This document shows positions 31,795-35,731 of a DNA stretch of 35,731 nucleotides, piece by piece. Under the pieces are notes generated by a model. The model was not told the DNA's origin and made no database searches. It saw only the letters and a list, made by a program, of their open reading frames with translations. Both the position numbers and the translations under genes were made by a program. The DNA is from JOPF133 sp052144935 (GTDB lineage: Bacteria > Acidobacteriota > Terriglobia > Bryobacterales > Bryobacteraceae), in assembly GCA_052144935.1 (NCBI GenBank), contig JBKQPR010000165.1, positions 1 through 35,731 of the forward strand, written 5' to 3'. Positions within the stretch are counted from its first letter, which is position 1, and each line of letters starts with the position of its first letter.

Positions 31795-32508
31795 ATGCAC
31801 GGCGCCGCCCTCACCCAGTTCGCATCTCCAGGCTGGCAGTCGAGCCCTGCCCCTATCCTGCTTCCCAGCGGCATCCCCGGCATCCAGCTCCCGCGGGGCG
31901 GCCTCACGGAAATCTACGGCCCGGCCTCCTCCGGCCGCACCAGCCTGCTGGTTTCGATCCTGGCTACAGCCACCGCCCGCCAGGAGATCTGCGCCCTGGT
32001 GGATGCCGAAGATGCCTTCGACCCCGCCTCCGCCGCCCAGGCCGGGGTGGCCCTCGACCGCCTGATTTGGGTTCGTTCCTCACATAACGCCGAGCACGCC
32101 CTCAAGGCCACCGACCTGCTCATCCAGGGCGGCGGGTTCGGCCTGGTGGCCCTCGACCTGGGCGATACGCCGCCCCAAACCGCGTGCCGCATCTCGCTGA
32201 CCTCCTGGTTTCGCCTGCGCCGCGCCGTCGAGCACACCCCCACCGTTCTGATCGCCCTGGCTCTCCAGCCCAACGCCAGAACCTGCGCCTCGCTGCTCGT
32301 GGAATGCCGCCGCGAAAGCGCCGCCTGGTCGGGTGCTGGGGGGGACCTTGGGGTGCCCACTGGTATGCCCACTGGAGGGATCTCTGGGCCCACCTCTGGG
32401 GTGCCCACTGGTGGACCCGGCCGCCTTTTGCGCGGCATCGCCGTGCGCGCAATTTCCACCCAAAGGAGCAAGGTATGTTCGCCTGCCTTCATGGCGCATG
32501 CAATCTGA
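31795..32508 (+). CDS. imuA: ImuA-like RecA-fold protein of the mutasome
   Basis: The 237-aa protein has a degenerate RecA-like core: ILLPSGIPGIQLPRGGLTEIYGPASSGRTSLLVSIL with Walker A GPASSGRT, ICALVDAEDAFDP, and GLVALDLGDTP at Walker B. ImuA supports DnaE2-dependent translesion synthesis with ImuB. Residues about 185-209 are made of GVPT/GMPT/GISGPTS units from the dispersed 12-bp repeat. The imuB start lies inside its last codons (34-bp overlap). Confidence 0.85.
   Translation: MHGAALTQFASPGWQSSPAPILLPSGIPGIQLPRGGLTEIYGPASSGRTSLLVSILATATARQEICALVDAEDAFDPASAAQAGVALDRLIWVRSSHNAEHALKATDLLIQGGGFGLVALDLGDTPPQTACRISLTSWFRLRRAVEHTPTVLIALALQPNARTCASLLVECRRESAAWSGAGGDLGVPTGMPTGGISGPTSGVPTGGPGRLLRGIAVRAISTQRSKVCSPAFMAHAI
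32350..32420 (+). repeat. In-frame expansion of the dispersed 12-bp repeat, locus 3
   Basis: Five 12-mers in register start at 32350, 32362, 32374, 32386 and 32398. Two are the identical GGGGTGCCCACT; the others diverge (for example GGGCCCACCTCT). They encode GVPT-type units within imuA. Confidence 0.75.
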
Positions 32509-33737
32509 CCGCGCTGGCCTTCGAATTTTCCCCCACGGTGGAGCAGACCGCTCCCGATACCGTGACTCTGGACGTGGCGGGCCTCGACCGCTTGTTCGGA
32601 CTGCCCCAGGAGATCGCCGCAGCCCTGGCCCGCCGCGCCGCCGAAACCGGCCTTGAGTGCCATATCGCCTTGGCCGCCAATCCCGATGCCGCCATCTGCG
32701 CCGCCCGCGGATTCGCGCGCGCACGCCTCGGCCCCAGCGTCATCCCCCAGGGCGATGAGGCCAAATTCCTCGGCCCGCTGCCGCTCTGGCTGTTGGCGCC
32801 CTCGCCCGAACTGCTGGAGACCCTCGGCCGCTGGGGCATCCGCCGTTTTCAGGACTTGGCCGCGCTGCCCCCTCTGGGCATCGCCGAGCGGCTCGGTCCG
32901 GAGGGCCTGCACCTACGCGAGATGGCCCGCGGCGAGGCCGACCGCAAGCTGCTGCCCATCCCCGACCCTCTGCGCTTCGAAGACGAAATCGAGTTGGAGT
33001 ACCCCATCGAGCTGCTGGAGCCGCTGGCCTTCCTGCTGGCCCGCCTCATCAACGGCCTGGTCACCCGCCTGGCTACCCGCGGCCTGGCCACCGACGAACT
33101 GCGCCTCTGCCTCAAGCTGGAAAACCGCGACACCCACCAGCGCACCCTGCGCCTCCCCGTCCCCTCGCTCGACGCCAAGGCGTTTCTGAAGCTGCTGCAG
33201 CTCGACTTGGCCGCGCATCCGCCGGCGGCTCCCATCGTGCATGTCTGGTTCGGGGTGAACCCTGTGAAGCCGCAAGCCGCGCAAAGCGGGCTGTTCGTCC
33301 CCACGGCGCCCGAGCCGGTCGGCCTGGAGCTGACCCTGGCGCGCATCAAAGCGATTGTCGGCGAAGACCGGGCAGGTTCCCCGCGCCTGCTGGACACCTA
33401 CCGCCCCGGAGCGTTCCGCATGGAGCCGCCGGCCCCCGCCAGGCCCTCCAAACCGGCCGAGCGCCGGGGTGCCCTCCGGGCCCGCCTGACCCTGCGCCTG
33501 TTCCGGCCCCCGCGCCCCGCGCGCGTAGCTCTGGCCGAGGGCCATCCCACTTTCATCGCCGCCCAAAGCATCCGCGGCAAAGTGATGGACCTGGCCGGCC
33601 CCTGGCGCTCCTCGGGAGACTGGTGGACGGCCGACTCCTGGTCCCGCGACGAATGGGACATCGCCCTCTCCGACGGCATCCTCTACCGTCTGTACTGCAG
33701 CCCCGCCGGGTGGTTCGTGGAGGGGAGCTATGACTAG
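32475..33737 (+). CDS. imuB: ImuB, inactive Y-family polymerase homologue
   Basis: The 420-aa protein starts at 32475 behind AAGGAG. It resembles the Y-family palm, fingers and little-finger regions (PDTVTLDVAGLDRLFGLPQEIA, CHIALAANPDAAICAARG, LETLGRWGIRRFQDLAALPPLGIAERLG) but begins after the N-terminal catalytic Asp region, as ImuB proteins lack polymerase activity. The C-terminus has the ImuB-type SIRGKVMDLAGPWRSSGDWW and LYCSPAGWFVEGSYD. ImuB links DnaE2 to the sliding clamp. A near-perfect copy of the dispersed core (33466-33483) lies in the linker encoding RRGALRAR. Confidence 0.88.
   Translation: MFACLHGACNLTALAFEFSPTVEQTAPDTVTLDVAGLDRLFGLPQEIAAALARRAAETGLECHIALAANPDAAICAARGFARARLGPSVIPQGDEAKFLGPLPLWLLAPSPELLETLGRWGIRRFQDLAALPPLGIAERLGPEGLHLREMARGEADRKLLPIPDPLRFEDEIELEYPIELLEPLAFLLARLINGLVTRLATRGLATDELRLCLKLENRDTHQRTLRLPVPSLDAKAFLKLLQLDLAAHPPAAPIVHVWFGVNPVKPQAAQSGLFVPTAPEPVGLELTLARIKAIVGEDRAGSPRLLDTYRPGAFRMEPPAPARPSKPAERRGALRARLTLRLFRPPRPARVALAEGHPTFIAAQSIRGKVMDLAGPWRSSGDWWTADSWSRDEWDIALSDGILYRLYCSPAGWFVEGSYD
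33466..33483 (+). repeat. Dispersed core inside imuB
   Basis: GGGGTGCCCTCCGGGCCC differs from the core at one base and is followed by GCCTG as at 73-77. It is in frame, in a proline-rich linker. Confidence 0.65.
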
Positions 33738-33753
33738 CGGGGGTGGCTCCGTA

Positions 33754-33850
33754 TTCACCGCGGAGACGCGGAGAACACAGAGACTTCGCAGAGAAAATCT
33801 TTATGGTTTTCTCTGCGTAGCCTCCGCGCTCTCCGCGTCTCTGCGGTGAA
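33754..33850. repeat. Large hairpin inside the imuB-dnaE2 gap
   Basis: TTCACCGCGGAGACGCGGAG (from 33754) pairs with 33830-33850 with one mismatch over 21 bp, and GCAGAGAAAA (33789-33798) with TTTTCTCTGC (33807-33816). It fills most of the gap between imuB and dnaE2. It resembles a common intergenic palindrome (GCGGAGACGCGGAG type). It may attenuate transcription into dnaE2. Confidence 0.8.
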
Positions 33851-33865
33851 AAGCGGAGCCCCCCC

Positions 33866-35731
33866 ATGTACATCGAACTCCACGCCCGCTCGGCTTTCAG
33901 CTTCCTCGAAGGCTCCGCCCTGCCCGAGGAGCTGGCCGGCGCCTGCGCCTCGCTGGGCATGCCCGCCATGGCCATCATGGACCGTAACGGCGTTTACGGC
34001 GCCCCGCGCTTTCATATGGCCGCGAAAAAGGCCGGTGTCCGCGCGCATATCGGGTCCGAGATCGCTTGCACCAACGGCCTCACCTATCCCCTCCTGGCGG
34101 AGACCCGCGAGGGTTACCGCAACCTCTGCCGCCTGGTCACCCGCATGAAGCTGCGCGCGCCCAAGGGCGAGGGCGCCGCTACGCTCGACGAGCTGGCCGA
34201 ATTCTCCCGCGGCCTCATTTGCCTGTCCCGCCACCCCGACGAGCGCCTGCTCGAAATCTTCGGCCGCCACCACCTCTACGCCGAACTCCAGCGCCACTAC
34301 CATCGCGAAGAGGAGGCCCACAACCAGGCCATCGCCGAACGCGCCCGCTCGCTCGGCATCCCCGTGGTGGCTACCAACGGCACGGCCTATGCCACCCCGC
34401 CCCAGCGCGAGCTGCTGGACGTCTTTACCTGCATCCGCAACCACGTCACCCTGGCCGATGCCGGCCGCCTGCTGGAGCGCAACTCCGAGCGCCACGTCAA
34501 ATCCCCTGCCGAAATGGCGCGCCTCTTTGCCGACCTGCCGGAGGCCCTCGCCCACACGCTGGAAATTTCCTCCCGGCTGGAGTTCACCCTGGCCGATCTG
34601 GGCTACCAATTTCCCCGCTACCCCGTGCCCGAGGGCCACACCGAGATGTCCTTCCTGCGCCAGCTTGCCGAAGAAGGCGCGCGCCTGCGCTACCAGCCCT
34701 ACGGCGAGCGCGCCCGCCGCCAGATCGAGCGCGAGCTGGCGCTCATCGAAAAGCTCAAGCTGCCCGGCTACTTCCTGATCGTTTGGGACATCGTTCGCTT
34801 CTGCCGCGAAATGGGCATCCTGGCGCAGGGCCGCGGCTCGGCCGCCAACAGCGCCGTCTGCTACGTGCTGCGGATCACCGCCGTCGATCCCGTCGGCATG
34901 GAGCTGCTTTTCGAGCGCTTCCTCTCCGAAGAGCGCGGCGAGTGGCCCGACATCGATCTGGATCTGCCCAGCGGCGATGAGCGTGAGAAGGTCATTCAAT
35001 ACGTTTACGAGCGTTACGGCCAGCGCGGTGCTGCCATGACCGCGAACGTCTGCACGTATCGTGGACGCTCCGCCGCCCGCGAAATGGGCAAAGTGCTCGG
35101 CTTCGATGAAGACACGCTCGCCCGCTTATCGGCCGTCGTCGGCACCTGGGAGTGGCGCGACCCCAACGACACTATGGAGCGTAGCTTCACGAACACCGGT
35201 CTTGATCTCAGTCATCCGCAAATTGCCGCCTATCTCGATCTCTGCCAGCGCGTGCAAGACTTACCCCGCCATCTTAGCCAGCATTCCGGTGGCATGGTCA
35301 TCTGCCAGGGCCAATTGGATTCTGTCGTTCCGCTCGAACCCGCCACCATGCCTGGCCGCGTAGTCGTGCAATGGGATAAGGACGATTGCGCCGACTTAGG
35401 CCTGATTAAAGTCGACTTACTGGGCCTCGGCATGATGGCCGTTCTCAAAGACAGCATCGGCCTGATTCAGGATCGCTATGGCGAAGAAGTGGACCTGGCC
35501 CACCTCCCGCAGGATTGCCCCGACGTCTATGACACCATCCGCAAAGCCGATACCATCGGCATGTTCCAGATTGAAAGCTGCGCGCAGATGGCGTCTCTCC
35601 CACGCAATAATCCAACCAGGTTTTATGACCTGGTCACCCAGGTTGCGCTCATTCGCCCCGGCCCAATTACTGGAGAGATGACTAGCCCCTATCTCCGCCG
35701 CCGCCAGGGTAAAGAGCCAGTCACTTACCCG
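33866..35731 (+). CDS. dnaE2: Error-prone DNA polymerase III alpha subunit DnaE2 (partial)
   Basis: This is an open frame of 622 codons that runs off the right edge; the full protein is normally about 1050 aa. The PHP domain starts at once (MYIELHARSAFSFLEGSALPEEL, MAIMDRNGVYGAPRFH). The C-family polymerase palm shows GYFLIVWDIVRFCREMGILAQGRGSAANSAVCY and PDIDLDLPSGDEREKVIQYVYERYG, with the catalytic Asp residues. HLSQHSGGMVICQG and DTIGMFQIESCAQM continue the family. It is the polymerase of the ImuA-ImuB-DnaE2 mutasome that copies past damage and causes induced mutation. From about 35,000 the GC content falls from about 68 to about 55 percent while the protein match stays good. Confidence 0.93.
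   Translation, partial: MYIELHARSAFSFLEGSALPEELAGACASLGMPAMAIMDRNGVYGAPRFHMAAKKAGVRAHIGSEIACTNGLTYPLLAETREGYRNLCRLVTRMKLRAPKGEGAATLDELAEFSRGLICLSRHPDERLLEIFGRHHLYAELQRHYHREEEAHNQAIAERARSLGIPVVATNGTAYATPPQRELLDVFTCIRNHVTLADAGRLLERNSERHVKSPAEMARLFADLPEALAHTLEISSRLEFTLADLGYQFPRYPVPEGHTEMSFLRQLAEEGARLRYQPYGERARRQIERELALIEKLKLPGYFLIVWDIVRFCREMGILAQGRGSAANSAVCYVLRITAVDPVGMELLFERFLSEERGEWPDIDLDLPSGDEREKVIQYVYERYGQRGAAMTANVCTYRGRSAAREMGKVLGFDEDTLARLSAVVGTWEWRDPNDTMERSFTNTGLDLSHPQIAAYLDLCQRVQDLPRHLSQHSGGMVICQGQLDSVVPLEPATMPGRVVVQWDKDDCADLGLIKVDLLGLGMMAVLKDSIGLIQDRYGEEVDLAHLPQDCPDVYDTIRKADTIGMFQIESCAQMASLPRNNPTRFYDLVTQVALIRPGPITGEMTSPYLRRRQGKEPVTYP

Noticed and set aside
1..35731. CRISPR array, tRNA or rRNA genes
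   Set aside because: No regularly spaced direct repeats with unique spacers and no tRNA or rRNA sequence was recognised by reading; the tandem repeats found are coding or palindromic.

Overview
The window looks like a piece of an Acidobacteriota chromosome, most likely from the Bryobacteraceae/Solibacter group. This is inferred from gene content, not from a marker gene. The signs are a large Oar-like TonB-dependent receptor with an N-terminal carboxypeptidase-regulatory domain, several exported amidohydrolases, a YVTN beta-propeller protein, an LptC/LptA-type protein next to lptB, and high GC with many palindromic intergenic repeats. Two perfect parS sites at 1496-1529 suggest that the window lies in the origin-proximal part of the chromosome.

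Layout. 1-2769: a gntR(YtrA-type)-slipin pair read leftward, a dyad operator over its promoter, twin parS sites, and a secreted beta-propeller protein read rightward. 2789-7755: a very large unrecognised membrane protein and a PilT-family ATPase, both leftward. 7883-12695: an SDR oxidoreductase, a YwaF-like membrane protein, a MITE-like hairpin, two small Cys-rich exported proteins, a Tat-exported aldo/keto-reductase-like protein and a GH39-like glycosidase, all rightward. 12791-14707: a low-GC accessory island made of a 389-bp cluster of four hairpins, a two-gene TIR + nucleoside-deoxyribosyltransferase-like operon (candidate defence system), and a PIN toxin gene cut off at the island edge.

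14845-25671 is metabolic and envelope-related: a lytic transglycosylase, a D-aminoacylase-like amidohydrolase, the TonB-dependent receptor, a second amidohydrolase, an aldo/keto reductase, a broken alpha-L-fucosidase start fused to an IS21-like scrap, a secreted hypothetical protein and a beta-barrel protein. 25888-29171 is the LPS-transport pair lptB and an LptC/LptA fusion, with a short asparaginase divergent from it. 29805-31666 is a toxin-antitoxin patch: a TumE/HVO_A0114-type pair, parD with a truncated parE, and a 5'-truncated zinc-finger protein. 31795-35731 is the imuA-imuB-dnaE2 mutagenic translesion cassette behind a LexA-like dyad. dnaE2 runs off the right end.

The most unusual overall signal is a dispersed GC-rich element with core GGGGTGCCCTCTGGGCCC and a 12-bp period. 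It occurs between genes and also, tandemly expanded and in frame, inside three unrelated proteins. The second is the 12791-13179 hairpin cluster: two 173-bp inverted arms, each with two bulged hairpins whose outer stems differ between arms but stay complementary.
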